DNA of 64,000 nucleotides from Paracoccus ravus (GCF_004522175.1 NZ_SDEB01000004.1:163009-227008); one strand, 5' to 3'; shown: positions 20,880-29,173, numbered from the stretch's first letter. Numbers and translations are program-made. Notes: generated by a model not told the origin, from the letters alone.

Positions 20880-22064
20880 TTAGCTGATGCCGAGTCCGGC
20901 GCGCATCAGCACCCGGCGCACCGGGGCCACGGCATAAAGGCTGCCAAGCGCCGCCGCGCGCAGATCGCGCAGGGGCCGGGCCGAGATCATGCTGGCGCGG
21001 TTGAGCGCGTCGATGCCGAGAAGCCGCGCCATGGCCTCGGGGCGGCGGCGGCGGGCGTAAGCGTCAAGCGAGGACTGGCTGCCCGGATTGCCCGCCGAAA
21101 GCTCGACCAGCGCGGCGAGATCGGCAAGGCTCATGTTCAATCCCTGCGCGCCAATCGGCGGCACGACATGGGCGGCCTCGGCGATCAACGCCGTGCGCGG
21201 GCCGGTAAAGCTGTCAGCGATCTGGCTGATGATCGGCCATTCGGTCAGACGGGTCGCCTGCGTCAGATGCCCCAACACACCCGCCGAGCGCCGGTTCAAC
21301 TCGGCCTCGAAATCTTCGCGGGGCAGGGCGGCAAGGCGGGCGGTCTCGGTGCCGCGCTCCATCCAGACCACCGCCGAAGAGGGCTTGCCGTCGCGATCTG
21401 GCAGAGGGACCAGCGTAAACGGCCCGCCCGAGCGGTGGATTTCGGTCGAGACATTCTCATGCGGGCGCTCATGGGTCACGGCGAAGGCCAACGCCTTTTG
21501 GCCATAGCGCAGGGTCCGCGTCCCGATCCCCAAGGCGCGACGCACCGGGGAATTGCGGCCATCCGCGCCGATGACCAGCTTCGCCGCAAGGCGGCTGCCG
21601 TCGGTCAGCGTCACCAGCGCCTCGCTGTCTCGCGCCACCAGATCGGCGGTCCCGGTTCCGGGCAGGAAACGTACATTTTGCAGCGATGCGAGGCGGGCCG
21701 AAATCTCGCGTTTCAGCAGCCAGTTGGGCAGGTTCCAGCCAAAGGGCTGGTCGGAAATCTCGGAGGCGTCGAAATCCCGCGTCAGCCGCGCTTGTGACAG
21801 CTTCCCGCCGGCGTCGATGATGCGCATGACCTGCAAGGCCGTCGCATGGGGGGCAAGACGATCCCAGAGGCCCGCCGCCGAAAGCACCGCGATCGAGGGA
21901 TGCAGAAAGGCCGTGCTGCGCAGATCCGAGCCGTCGGCGGCCTCGTCGGTGATGGGGGGCGCGGGATCGACGCAGGTGACCTCATGTCCGGCGCTGCCAA
22001 AGGCCGCCGCCGCGATCAGCCCGGCAATGCCGCCACCGGAGACAAGGATTTCCGTCCGTTCCAT
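20880..22064 (-). CDS. UbiH/UbiF/VisC-family FAD-dependent hydroxylase
   Basis: 394-aa flavoprotein monooxygenase expected to hydroxylate the ubiquinone ring. N-terminal dinucleotide-binding motif VSGGGIAGLIAAAAFGSAGHEV, the middle DG motif LVIGADGRNSPVRRALGI, and the C-terminal FAD motif RTALIAEAAHVVPPIGAQGLNMSLADLAAL. In this last one the usual GDAAH reads AEAAH. Which ring position it modifies cannot be told from sequence by eye. Start ATG 22064 preferred over in-frame 22103. A membrane protein gene lies 4 bp upstream. Confidence 0.9.
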   Translation of the reverse strand: MERTEILVSGGGIAGLIAAAAFGSAGHEVTCVDPAPPITDEAADGSDLRSTAFLHPSIAVLSAAGLWDRLAPHATALQVMRIIDAGGKLSQARLTRDFDASEISDQPFGWNLPNWLLKREISARLASLQNVRFLPGTGTADLVARDSEALVTLTDGSRLAAKLVIGADGRNSPVRRALGIGTRTLRYGQKALAFAVTHERPHENVSTEIHRSGGPFTLVPLPDRDGKPSSAVVWMERGTETARLAALPREDFEAELNRRSAGVLGHLTQATRLTEWPIISQIADSFTGPRTALIAEAAHVVPPIGAQGLNMSLADLAALVELSAGNPGSQSSLDAYARRRRPEAMARLLGIDALNRASMISARPLRDLRAAALGSLYAVAPVRRVLMRAGLGIS

Positions 22065-22068
22065 GCGC

Positions 22069-22269
22069 TCAAAAACCTGCCGCATAGGCGAGAAGCATGC
22101 CAAAAACCGCCAGGGTTCCGATCAGCCCGATCATCGCCAAGGCTGGAAGACCCCAGAGCGTGGTGGCGATGACCGCGACCGCGACCAGCGCAAGGACAAA
22201 GAGAAACAGGACACGCGTCATGCGCGCCTCGGCAAGTGTTTCGGCCGGATCGGCATGAGTGGTCGCCAT
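22069..22269 (-). CDS. Small two-helix membrane protein
   Basis: 66 aa. After a short polar N terminus come two hydrophobic stretches, TRVLFLFVLALVAVAVIATTLW and ALAMIGLIGTLAVFGMLLAYAAGF, separated by a Gly-Leu-Pro turn. AAAGGAAC precedes the ATG at 22269. Tightly packed between the nucleotidase and the UbiH-like gene, so part of the operon. Function unknown. Confidence 0.78.
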   Translation of the reverse strand: MATTHADPAETLAEARMTRVLFLFVLALVAVAVIATTLWGLPALAMIGLIGTLAVFGMLLAYAAGF

Positions 22270-22305
22270 GTTGCGTTCCTTTGCGCGGGTTCGAGACGGG
22301 TTGGC

Positions 22306-23052
22306 CTAATTCTGCCCGTGACCTCGGGTCTCGGCAAGCGCGCGCAGGAAGGCGGTCAGGTCCATCGTGCGGTGGTGAACATGTCCCGCCTGGTCCTGCC
22401 CGGCGGCCAGGACATCCGGTCCGTGCCGTCCGCTGCCGACCAGAATCGTGCGCATCCCCAGCGAATGCGGGATTTCCAGATTGCGCGGGTCGTCCTCGAA
22501 CATGGCGGCGGCATTGGGCTGGAAACCGGCGCTCTGCTGGACTGCGGCATAAGCGCGCGGGTCGGGCTTGGGCAGGAAGCCGGTCGTTTCGATGCCATGG
22601 ACCTCGTCGAAAATATCCAAGCCGCGCGCGTGAAGCACCTTTGCGGCATATTCCGTATCGGCATTTGTATGCACGATCTTGCGGCCCGGAAGAGCGGTGA
22701 TGAGCGCGGCGAGCTCCGGTGCCGGCGCGAGATGCGAGAAATCAATGTCATGGACTTCGCGCAGGAAGGGCAGGGGGTCGATCTGCCTTTCCACCATCAG
22801 CCCGGACAGGGTCGTGCCGTGCAGGCGCCAGTATTGTTGGCGCAGATGGTCGGCCTCGGCCTCTGAAAGGCCCAATTCGCGCATGACATAGGCCGTCATC
22901 CGCCGTTCGATCTGGTCGAAAAGCTTCATCTCGGGCGCATAGAGCGTATTGTCCAGATCGAAGATCCAAGTTGATACGCCGTCAAATAAGTTACTGTTAA
23001 ACAAGGATAACGTAGAAATATCTTGCTTTAAGGCCACCACGTTAACCACCAA
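22306..23052 (-). CDS. Pyrimidine 5'-nucleotidase (HAD family) with element-derived N terminus
   Basis: HAD phosphatase of the alphaproteobacterial pyrimidine 5'-nucleotidase/SDT1 type. Motif I is WIFDLDNTLY, motif II KIVHTNADTEYA, motif III KPDP, motif IV FEDDPRNLE. From motif I on the protein is normal. The residues before STWIFDLD (VVNVVALKQDISTLSLFNSNLFDGV) are encoded by the integrated element, because the insertion point lies in the codons for TWIF; the native start is stranded at 38076. The present start is uncertain: TTG 23052, GTG 23049, 23040 or 23037 are all in frame and there is no ATG. First gene of the minus-strand run to purF. Confidence 0.85.
   Translation of the reverse strand: MVVNVVALKQDISTLSLFNSNLFDGVSTWIFDLDNTLYAPEMKLFDQIERRMTAYVMRELGLSEAEADHLRQQYWRLHGTTLSGLMVERQIDPLPFLREVHDIDFSHLAPAPELAALITALPGRKIVHTNADTEYAAKVLHARGLDIFDEVHGIETTGFLPKPDPRAYAAVQQSAGFQPNAAAMFEDDPRNLEIPHSLGMRTILVGSGRHGPDVLAAGQDQAGHVHHRTMDLTAFLRALAETRGHGQN
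22960..22968. repeat. attL core
   Basis: GAAGATCCA, within the motif-I codons of the nucleotidase. Similarity to the right copy continues weakly for four more bases (A/G, GT, T/C, G). Confidence 0.85.
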
Positions 23053-23174
23053 TATTGACAGGGTAGGACATTGTTTCTAGTGTCATTTTTAGACGGGAAG
23101 TCCAGCGGGCTCAACGTCTGCAACATAGCAAATCCGAAATCTGTAGCGACCCCCGAAGCGGGGTAGGAGGATGC

Positions 23175-23435
23175 ATGCAGGAACACGACACGGGTCAGGT
23201 CCGCTTTCTGACCACGGATGAGAAGGCGCGTGAACTTCAGGTCAGCGAAAGGACCTTGTTCCGGCTGCGGCAGGAAAACCAAGGACCCCGCTTCGTGCGG
23301 ATCGGTGGTGCAATTCGCTACCTTCCTGCCGATCTCGCGCTGACGCTCGGCGGTGTTGGTGAAGTCAACTTTGCCGCAATCGGCCATGAAGCCGAGCGCC
23401 GTCGGCGCGCATACAAGCGGCGGAAGGACGCATGA
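23175..23435 (+). CDS. AlpA/excisionase-like helix-turn-helix protein
   Basis: 86 aa. Winged HTH of the MerR/AlpA (HTH_17) type: FLTTDEKARELQVSERTLFRLRQENQGPRFVRIGGAIRYLPADL spans residues 11-54, followed by a basic C terminus (RRRRAYKRRKDA). Such proteins act as excisionases or activators of the integrase in P4-like elements. It is the first gene inside the left end, with the integrase at the opposite end, which suits an Xis role, but that is inference. Shine-Dalgarno-like GTAGGAGG precedes the ATG. Confidence 0.8.
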   Translation: MQEHDTGQVRFLTTDEKARELQVSERTLFRLRQENQGPRFVRIGGAIRYLPADLALTLGGVGEVNFAAIGHEAERRRRAYKRRKDA

Positions 23436-23584
23436 TGAAACCGTGCGATTCGCATCGGGGTCGACATGTTTCGGCGCTGACTGAGGGAAATTCGGAGAAT
23501 GGCCGTCGCGGCTTTTGGTCGAGCGCGACGGCCTTTGAACCCACTAGGAATGGAGATCGAGAAATGATTAGCACGGCACTGTAG
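23432..23584 (+). CDS. Possible 50-aa protein coupled to the HTH gene
   Basis: ATG at 23432 overlaps the HTH stop (ATGATGA) and opens 50 codons (MMKPCDSHRGRHVSALTEGN... to TAG at 23584). The coupled start is the only support; composition is polar and no family is recognised. It could be chance. Confidence 0.35.
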   Translation: MMKPCDSHRGRHVSALTEGNSENGRRGFWSSATAFEPTRNGDREMISTAL

Positions 23585-24168
23585 TACAGAGCGAGTCAAT
23601 TCGCGTTGAACTTGTTACACAATCTTATTCGGTATGTGGCAAGTTCGGTTCGGTCCTTCTGGGGTGTGGTACAAGTTTGATCTGTAAGGCTTTTTCGCCA
23701 AATCTGGCAAGAGATGCCGCTTGATCAGTCTTGTGCTTCGGGTAAGCTGGAAGGCGAGGGGGGTTCGACGCGACGAACAACGAACCCCCGAAAAAACGAA
23801 CCGTAACGGCGGATCGCTTTGGCTAGAATCTAGGCCGCAATCCCCGTTCCGACAAGTGATTTTGGCCCGCTGCAAGCGGAGGGAGACGCTTGCCCCCTGC
23901 GGTCGCGCAGTAGCGTGACGACGAGATGAGAAGCCCTGCTGAGGTAGGGCATCCGCCGCATGTGGGCGGTCGGGTCTAGGCGTCTGAGGCGGCGCGGCGA
24001 CCCACGGAAACTGTGAAAACCTGTGAACATGAGAGTGATCGTCACCGCCGCTTGTCGGGGGATGATGGTTGCGACCCGCGCATGTCACCCCGAAGCCGCT
24101 AAGCCTCACGCGGCACAAAGAAACCCCGCGTCGAGTGAACGAGCGGGGTCCCATGATCGAGGCCAAGA
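23585..24168. other. 584-bp gap between HTH gene and primase-helicase
   Basis: No convincing gene. A minus-strand frame covers it, but codon use is poor. Contains a 9-bp stem GGGGGTTCG (23759-23767) / CGAACCCCC (23781-23789) with a 13-nt loop, flanked by an A-run rather than a T-run. Promoters for the helicase gene presumably lie here; no clear -35/-10 chosen. Confidence 0.4.
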
Positions 24169-27100
24169 ATGGCAAAAGATTGTAATGCCGTCAATGCTGT
24201 ATGCGGCGAAGCTGAGAATAGGGCAGGAGCCGCGAGTTTCACGCGGATCGCCTATTCCGATCCGCGTCCGGTCGGCAAGACCGCCAAGATGCCCGCTGGC
24301 GCTCTGATCACCGAAAACACGGGCGCTCTGATCCGGGGCCGAGCAAGGACAGTTCAGGTCGAGAATTTGACTGAATTCGCCCAAGTTCTGAAGGACCTGC
24401 GGCCCGGTCGCGACGTGCTGACCTTTGGCATCCCAAAAGGATCGGAGCCCGACACGGGATGGGGGATCGTCACAGACGCGCGGCATAAGAAGCTTATGAA
24501 CCGTGGCCGTGCGGCATCGATAATTCCCCGCACGAAAGGACACTTCCACTGGCCGGAAGGCCGGGGGCTCGTCCTACTGGACTACGACCCGGCTGAAGGT
24601 GCGGAGGGTCTGGACGCGCAAGACCTGCTGGCGAAGCTGGTAGGCGCGGTTCCGGCTCTTGGGCAATGCCAGAGTCTTTGGTGGCCGTCATCTTCGTCGC
24701 ATATCCACGACGCCGAAGGGAATAACCTGACAGGCCAACGCGGCTGGCGTGGTTATATCATCGCCGACAATGCCGCTGATATTCCGCGCGCGATGAAAGC
24801 CGCTATCGGTCATCTCTGGCTCGCCAAGTATGGGCGCATCGACATATCAAAAAGCGGGAATTTGCTGGTACGCACCTTGCTCGATGCTTTAGTTTGGCAA
24901 GCCGAGCGTGTCGACTATGCGGCTGGCGCAACATGCCTTGATGGGCTTGTACAGCGTCGAGGCGAGCCGATCCTGATGAACCCTGATCAGCCGCCGACTC
25001 TCGACACGACGCTGATTCTTGATCTGACGAAGAAGCAGAAAAAATCGGTCGATGACCGTGTCGATTACGCCAAGGAGAAAAGGGAAGCCGAAGCAAAGGC
25101 CATTCGCGAAGCCTATGATGAGGCAAAGGCCGATGACTATGTGAAGGCCGAGCGGGCGAAGAACCCGGCGCTAACCGACGCTCAGGCCGAGCAGATCAGG
25201 ACGCGCGTCAAGGCATCGCTCGACCGGGCGCGCCAGACGCAAATCCTTTCTAGCGATTTTGTGCTGCATTTCGACGACGGCATGGTGATGCCCGTGCGCG
25301 ACCTGTTCCGACCGGACTGTGATCGAGCAGGGGAAACGCTGGCCGATCCTCTGGAACCAGATCGCCGAGGTAAAGCGCAAATCTATGACAACGGCCCTAA
25401 CGGTTGGTTTATCCATTCCTATGCCCATGGCGGGCAGAACTTCCGTGTCCTGCCAGATGCCGAGGATGCTGCCCGCGCATTGGCCGAGGCCGAGGGGATT
25501 GCCGATCCGGTGGCCGCTATGGCAGCGGCCCGCCATGCCGAACTGATCATCCGTTTGGCTGTCGACCTGAGTGATGACGACAAGATGATGTTTGCGCAAC
25601 GTCTATCCAAGATCATCGCGGCGGGCGGCGCGGCCATGGTCAAAGGAACCGCCGCGAGAGGGGATGATGAAATCCCGCATGCACGTCGCAAACAAGACGC
25701 GGCGCTGGCGAGCAATCCCAAGAATGAAATGCCCCCCGCACTTCCGACTGTCGCGGGTTATGTCTGGTACGCGCCGAAGGAGAAAATAATCGCCCTCGAT
25801 ACCAAGGGGCGCGCGGTCATGATGACCGTCGACGGGGCGCGGGGACTTTGGGACGGACATGAAGTCTATGACGGGGACAGCGTGAAAAACCCCGTCGATG
25901 TATGGATGCGAACGCGGGCAAAGAACAAGACCTTGCGCCTTCCCGCCCTTGATCCGAGATACTCGCCGGGTTGGAATCCGACTGGTGACGGGCTCGGATG
26001 GATCAACGTCTTTGCGCCCTTTGTTCCGCTGGCCGATGTTGATGATGCCGAGCCGACAGACTTCCTGCGGCTGATCCGCCACGTTTTCCCGCACGAGGGC
26101 GATGCCGAATGGGTGATGCAATGGATGGGATACAAATTGCGGAATCCGCATGCTCGTATGACCGCACTCGTCTCAGTGGCGACGGTCATGGGAAGCGGAA
26201 GGAACACGGTTTTCGAGATCATGCGCCGCCTTGTCGGTGGCAATTGCTCGACGATCATGGCCAATCGTCTATTCGGCAAGCAAGCGAGTCAATTCAACTC
26301 GCATCTGGCGGATAACTTGTTGTTGACCATCGGCGAGGTCGAGGAAGGCGACGCTGGCAATGAGAATTACCGTGTGAGTCGCGCCGTTTTTGGCCGCCTG
26401 AAAGAATTGGTCGACCCCGATGAACGCACAGTTCTCGTCGAGCGCAAAGGCTATGACGGCCAGACGGCGGAGATTTTCACGTCGTTCATGATCGCAACGA
26501 ATAGTTCTGGCGCGCTGCCATTGGTCGAAGGAGATCGCCGTTTCAGCGTCCTTGGCGGTAATACGCAAATGCTGCACGACGTGATGCCGGATATTGTCAC
26601 TTGGCAGGGTAGAATCCGAGGCGGCGATGAGATCGAGTTGACAAAGGTCTATCGGTACCTGACCGAGAAAGTTGACCTGTCGAACTTCAACCCCCGTGAG
26701 CCGCGCGAGACGAGTGCGAAACGCGCCATGATCTCGGATGGGAAAAGCCGCTATGACGAGATGATCGAGGAAATTCTTCGTCTCGGCGAACCTGATCCCT
26801 GCTGGATTGTTTCGGCACCATATATTGCCGAGAGGATGCTTAGGCTTGAACCGTCCGCCGACGAAAGTAAGCTTCTTTATATCGCGCGCGACTGGTTAAC
26901 GAACCGCTCAACAGTTGCCGCATGCGCTTCCCCTAATACCGGCCAGTTGAAGGTGAAAGGCGAAATCCATCGCCCGCGTGTCCTCGACCGTTTCGCGGAT
27001 CGCAACAGGATCGAGAGGGTCGAAGATCAGAAGGCCGAGTATCTGCGCTGGCTGGCAGAGCCGAGCGATTATAAAAAGCCAAAGGGTGAAGTCGTCGATC

Positions 27101-27279
27101 TCGACGAGGCGCGGCAGGAACGCGCAAGGCAGGATGACGAGATCTCGCGGGTTTTGTCGGGTCGAGCAAAGCAAGAGCAAAAATTGAGCGAGCGCGCATC
27201 GGTAACGATGCCCTCGACCGACCCCGATCCGGTGCCACCCAAGGGGACAGGCCGACGGCGACGGCGACCCGCCAACTGA
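24169..27279 (+). CDS. AEP-type primase / SF3 helicase replication protein
   Basis: 1036 aa. N-terminal third has the motif set of archaeo-eukaryotic primases: LVLLDYD with D138 and D140, SSSSHIH with S177-H178, and RTLLDALVW with D239. A charged, probably coiled linker (residues 285-350, rich in Lys, Glu, Ala) follows. The C-terminal half is a superfamily 3 / DUF5906 helicase: P-loop region VATVMGSGRNT around residue 675, Walker B LLLTIGEVEEGD near 721, sensor ATNSSGALPLVEGDRRF near 775. The P-loop lysine appears as Arg or Asn. This fits a self-contained initiator such as P4 alpha protein; the repeat-rich DNA right after the gene is its likely origin. No lesion seen; Shine-Dalgarno weak. Confidence 0.85.
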   Translation: MAKDCNAVNAVCGEAENRAGAASFTRIAYSDPRPVGKTAKMPAGALITENTGALIRGRARTVQVENLTEFAQVLKDLRPGRDVLTFGIPKGSEPDTGWGIVTDARHKKLMNRGRAASIIPRTKGHFHWPEGRGLVLLDYDPAEGAEGLDAQDLLAKLVGAVPALGQCQSLWWPSSSSHIHDAEGNNLTGQRGWRGYIIADNAADIPRAMKAAIGHLWLAKYGRIDISKSGNLLVRTLLDALVWQAERVDYAAGATCLDGLVQRRGEPILMNPDQPPTLDTTLILDLTKKQKKSVDDRVDYAKEKREAEAKAIREAYDEAKADDYVKAERAKNPALTDAQAEQIRTRVKASLDRARQTQILSSDFVLHFDDGMVMPVRDLFRPDCDRAGETLADPLEPDRRGKAQIYDNGPNGWFIHSYAHGGQNFRVLPDAEDAARALAEAEGIADPVAAMAAARHAELIIRLAVDLSDDDKMMFAQRLSKIIAAGGAAMVKGTAARGDDEIPHARRKQDAALASNPKNEMPPALPTVAGYVWYAPKEKIIALDTKGRAVMMTVDGARGLWDGHEVYDGDSVKNPVDVWMRTRAKNKTLRLPALDPRYSPGWNPTGDGLGWINVFAPFVPLADVDDAEPTDFLRLIRHVFPHEGDAEWVMQWMGYKLRNPHARMTALVSVATVMGSGRNTVFEIMRRLVGGNCSTIMANRLFGKQASQFNSHLADNLLLTIGEVEEGDAGNENYRVSRAVFGRLKELVDPDERTVLVERKGYDGQTAEIFTSFMIATNSSGALPLVEGDRRFSVLGGNTQMLHDVMPDIVTWQGRIRGGDEIELTKVYRYLTEKVDLSNFNPREPRETSAKRAMISDGKSRYDEMIEEILRLGEPDPCWIVSAPYIAERMLRLEPSADESKLLYIARDWLTNRSTVAACASPNTGQLKVKGEIHRPRVLDRFADRNRIERVEDQKAEYLRWLAEPSDYKKPKGEVVDLDEARQERARQDDEISRVLSGRAKQEQKLSERASVTMPSTDPDPVPPKGTGRRRRRPAN

Positions 27280-27395
27280 CCTGACAGGCAATGCGGCGAT
27301 CAGCATGCCCCATGCGGCGTGCTGATCTCGTATGTCTGAAGGGTCCGGTTTTCTCACTTTTCACCGTGAGAAAGCCCTGCTCGACATGAGAGATA

Positions 27396-27440
27396 CCATC
27401 GTTACCGCCTAGAAGGTGGGTCGGGTAACGATGGTTTTTT
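27396..27440 (+). terminator. Terminator of the replication gene built from two iterons
   Basis: CCATCGTTACC (27396-27406) and GGTAACGATGG (27424-27434) form an 11-bp perfect stem with a 17-nt loop, followed by TTTTTT. Located 117 bp after the helicase stop. The arms are iteron copies in opposite orientation. Confidence 0.6.
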
Positions 27441-27463
27441 CACTTTTCACCGCCTCGACTACC

Positions 27464-27497
27464 GTGCGGTAACGATGGATTTGCATCGTTACCGCAC
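27464..27497. repeat. 14-bp perfect inverted repeat of iterons
   Basis: GTGCGGTAACGATG / CATCGTTACCGCAC separated by six bases (GATTTG). Extends the iteron core symmetrically, so it may be a paired binding site or a hairpin. Confidence 0.7.
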
Positions 27498-27884
27498 GCT
27501 GACCCGCGAGTGAAAAAGTGAAAAACGGTCACGGGAAACACCTTTTTTGAGTGATATCAATGATATGCCTGATCGCCCTTTGTAGGCGTCGGGATTTTTC
27601 ACTTCACTTTTCACTTTGAGCAACCCGCGTTTCCATCGTTACCGCGTCGAGGCGCATGAGTGAAAAACGAAGTGAAAAACGCCAATGAGCCCGTATTTCA
27701 CATAAAAAACAGTAATTTACGACTTCCGGCTGGCTTTTCACCTGCCTTTTTCACTTTTTTCACCGATCTGGCGTTTTCGGCGGATGCTCGACGGCATCGT
27801 TACCGCCTGAGACGAAGTGAAAAACAAGCGCGGAAAAAAACCTCGCCTTTTCAATACTCTGTCGTAGTTCACTCTTTTCACAAC

Positions 27885-27986
27885 GGTAACGATGGTAACG
27901 ATGCCAAAAGTATCGTTACCGGCATCGTTACCGCATTTATATAAATTATTTCAATGATTTGATCTTCCGGTAACGATGGTAACGAT
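27885..27986. other. Candidate origin core: iterons flanking an AT-rich segment
   Basis: Four iterons (27885-27932, two forward tandem, two reverse) and two forward tandem iterons (27969-27986) flank 27933-27968, which contains the AT-rich run ATTTATATAAATTATTTCAA. Iterons beside an AT-rich unwinding element is the classical plan of iteron origins. Confidence 0.6.
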
Positions 27987-28014
27987 AGAAATGGAGACAA
28001 ACCAATGGGAAGTC

Positions 28015-28055
28015 AGTGAAAAGTGAAAAGTGAATTTCACTTTTCACTTTTCACT
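28015..28055. repeat. 41-bp palindrome made of GTGAAAA units
   Basis: Arms 28015-28034 and 28036-28055 are exact reverse complements (20 bp each) around a single T. Each arm is AGTGAAA repeated with a 7-bp period. Confidence 0.85.
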
Positions 28056-28293
28056 CGTTTCCTAACGATTGGAAAACAGCGTTACCATCGTTACCATCGT
28101 TACCGAAGCGCGTTAGTATATGATTTCATTAACAAAAAAGCGGTAACGATACGTTTGGCCCATCGTTACCGCCAAATGCATCGTTACCGCCGAGTGAAAA
28201 ACGCTCGTCCAGCAGGAGAAACTTGCCGCGCGGGCATCGGACATGCGACTCTGCCCGTGGGTCGGACTTGGTGAACAGTTGGAGAACCACGGA

Positions 28294-28788
28294 ATGCAAA
28301 AGCCATTCATTCAAGGTGCCGACGGAACGTGTCTGAACCCCACGCATATCCTGCGGTTCGAAGGTATGGGGTCATTGCAACCCTATGCTGTCACGACCGA
28401 CGGTGAACGTATCGACGTGATAGACAATTACGGCGGCATTCACGATTACAACGCCTATGTGTCGGTATTTCCCGATCATCTGGGGGGCGTGGGGCTCGAT
28501 GTGATGGAGCAGGACGGAAAGCGCATAATCGTCGAAGAACCCATCATCGCATGGAAAGTCGTAATCCCGTTCGATGATGAGAAATACATATCGTCATCGG
28601 CCTTCACCCCCGTCGAGCGGGCGAAGGTGATCCGCATCGGCGTGAACATCTATGTCCGCAAGTCAGGGGCATACGTCCAGTATACGGGCATGAGCGCCGA
28701 TCAGGTCTTTGACATTCTCGCCGAGGAAAAAGCCGAACGTGATGCCGCCCAAAAAAGATGGGAAGCTAAACGGGCGGCTAAAGGCTAA
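28294..28788 (+). CDS. Hypothetical element protein
   Basis: 164 aa from ATG 28294 (GGAG at 28281). No family recognised. Mixed alpha/beta composition with an N-terminal beta-rich half (LRFEGMGSLQPYAVTTDGERIDVIDNYGGIHDYNAYVS), a middle segment WKVVIPFDDEKYISSSAF, and a basic/acidic alternating C-terminal helix (EEKAERDAAQKRWEAKRAAKG) that could form a coiled coil. First gene after the candidate origin on the same strand. Upstream in-frame codons to 28243 lie in repeat DNA and were not used. Confidence 0.65.
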   Translation: MQKPFIQGADGTCLNPTHILRFEGMGSLQPYAVTTDGERIDVIDNYGGIHDYNAYVSVFPDHLGGVGLDVMEQDGKRIIVEEPIIAWKVVIPFDDEKYISSSAFTPVERAKVIRIGVNIYVRKSGAYVQYTGMSADQVFDILAEEKAERDAAQKRWEAKRAAKG

Positions 28789-28808
28789 CGGCCCGATGGT
28801 GATGCCAG

Positions 28809-29173
28809 ATGTTCCACCTTTCGCATGCGCTCGACAACACAGAGCGCGCCCGCATTGCCGAGATCGAGCGCCTGACAGCTCATCCGGTCAACTATGGGCT
28901 GGCCGATGGGCCGCGCTTCAATGGACAGGCACGACCTGCAACGGGCAAGCGGGGCTTGTCTGGTACGACGGTGATCAACCCGCCTTCGCTACCTTACGCT
29001 TCGACCTGGCACGGGGGGCGGCGGGCTGGCATGCAGGAACGCGACCTTGCGGGGCCGGGATGGTGCATTTGGGGCTGGTCGAGTTTCCGGGCGGCAAGCG
29101 GTTCGTTCGGATGGTGGCGGCGCGACGTGTGAGCCGATCACAGGTCGAGCGATGGGCATCGGGCGAAGCCTGA
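28809..29173 (+). pseudogene. Hypothetical gene, probably frameshifted
   Basis: Coding signal changes frame within this stretch. From ATG 28809 the frame MFHLSHALDNTERARIAEIERLTAHPVNYG uses GC-rich third positions up to about 28900. From about 28920 to the TGA at 29173 a different frame (shifted by -1) reads WTGTTCNGQAGLVWYDGDQPAFATLRFDLARGAAG... FPGGKRFVRMV with equally good codon use. One lost or gained base near 28900-28922 would join them into about 120 residues. Alternatives are two overlapping small genes or a sequencing error. No family recognised. Confidence 0.5.

Larger units (their letters stand above)
27350..28200. repeat. Iteron-rich candidate replication origin
   Basis: Seventeen perfect copies of GGTAACGAT counting both strands. 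Starts: 27398(-), 27424, 27468, 27485(-), 27635(-), 27796(-), 27885, 27894, 27912(-), 27924(-), 27969, 27978, 28087(-), 28096(-), 28142, 28162(-), 28180(-). Several are exact 9-bp tandems. Interleaved are about 19 copies of GTGAAAA/TTTTCAC. A 9-mer should occur far less than once by chance in this length. Position just behind the replication protein supports an origin. Confidence 0.8.

Noticed and set aside
23759..23789. GGGGGTTCG/CGAACCCCC hairpin as a terminator
   Set aside because: Followed by an A-run on the plus strand, with the T-run on the wrong side for the minus strand.
23615..24175. 186-aa minus-strand frame before the primase-helicase
   Set aside because: Arg/Pro/Ser/His-rich with rare codons and no ribosome binding site; treated as non-coding.
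27350..28200. The repeat cluster as a CRISPR array
   Set aside because: Units are 7-9 bp in both orientations with irregular spacing, and no cas genes are near.
27660..28274. Open frames 27660-27944 and 28023-28274 as genes
   Set aside because: They translate the iterons into HRYR-type repeats, and their composition follows the repeat DNA, not protein constraint.
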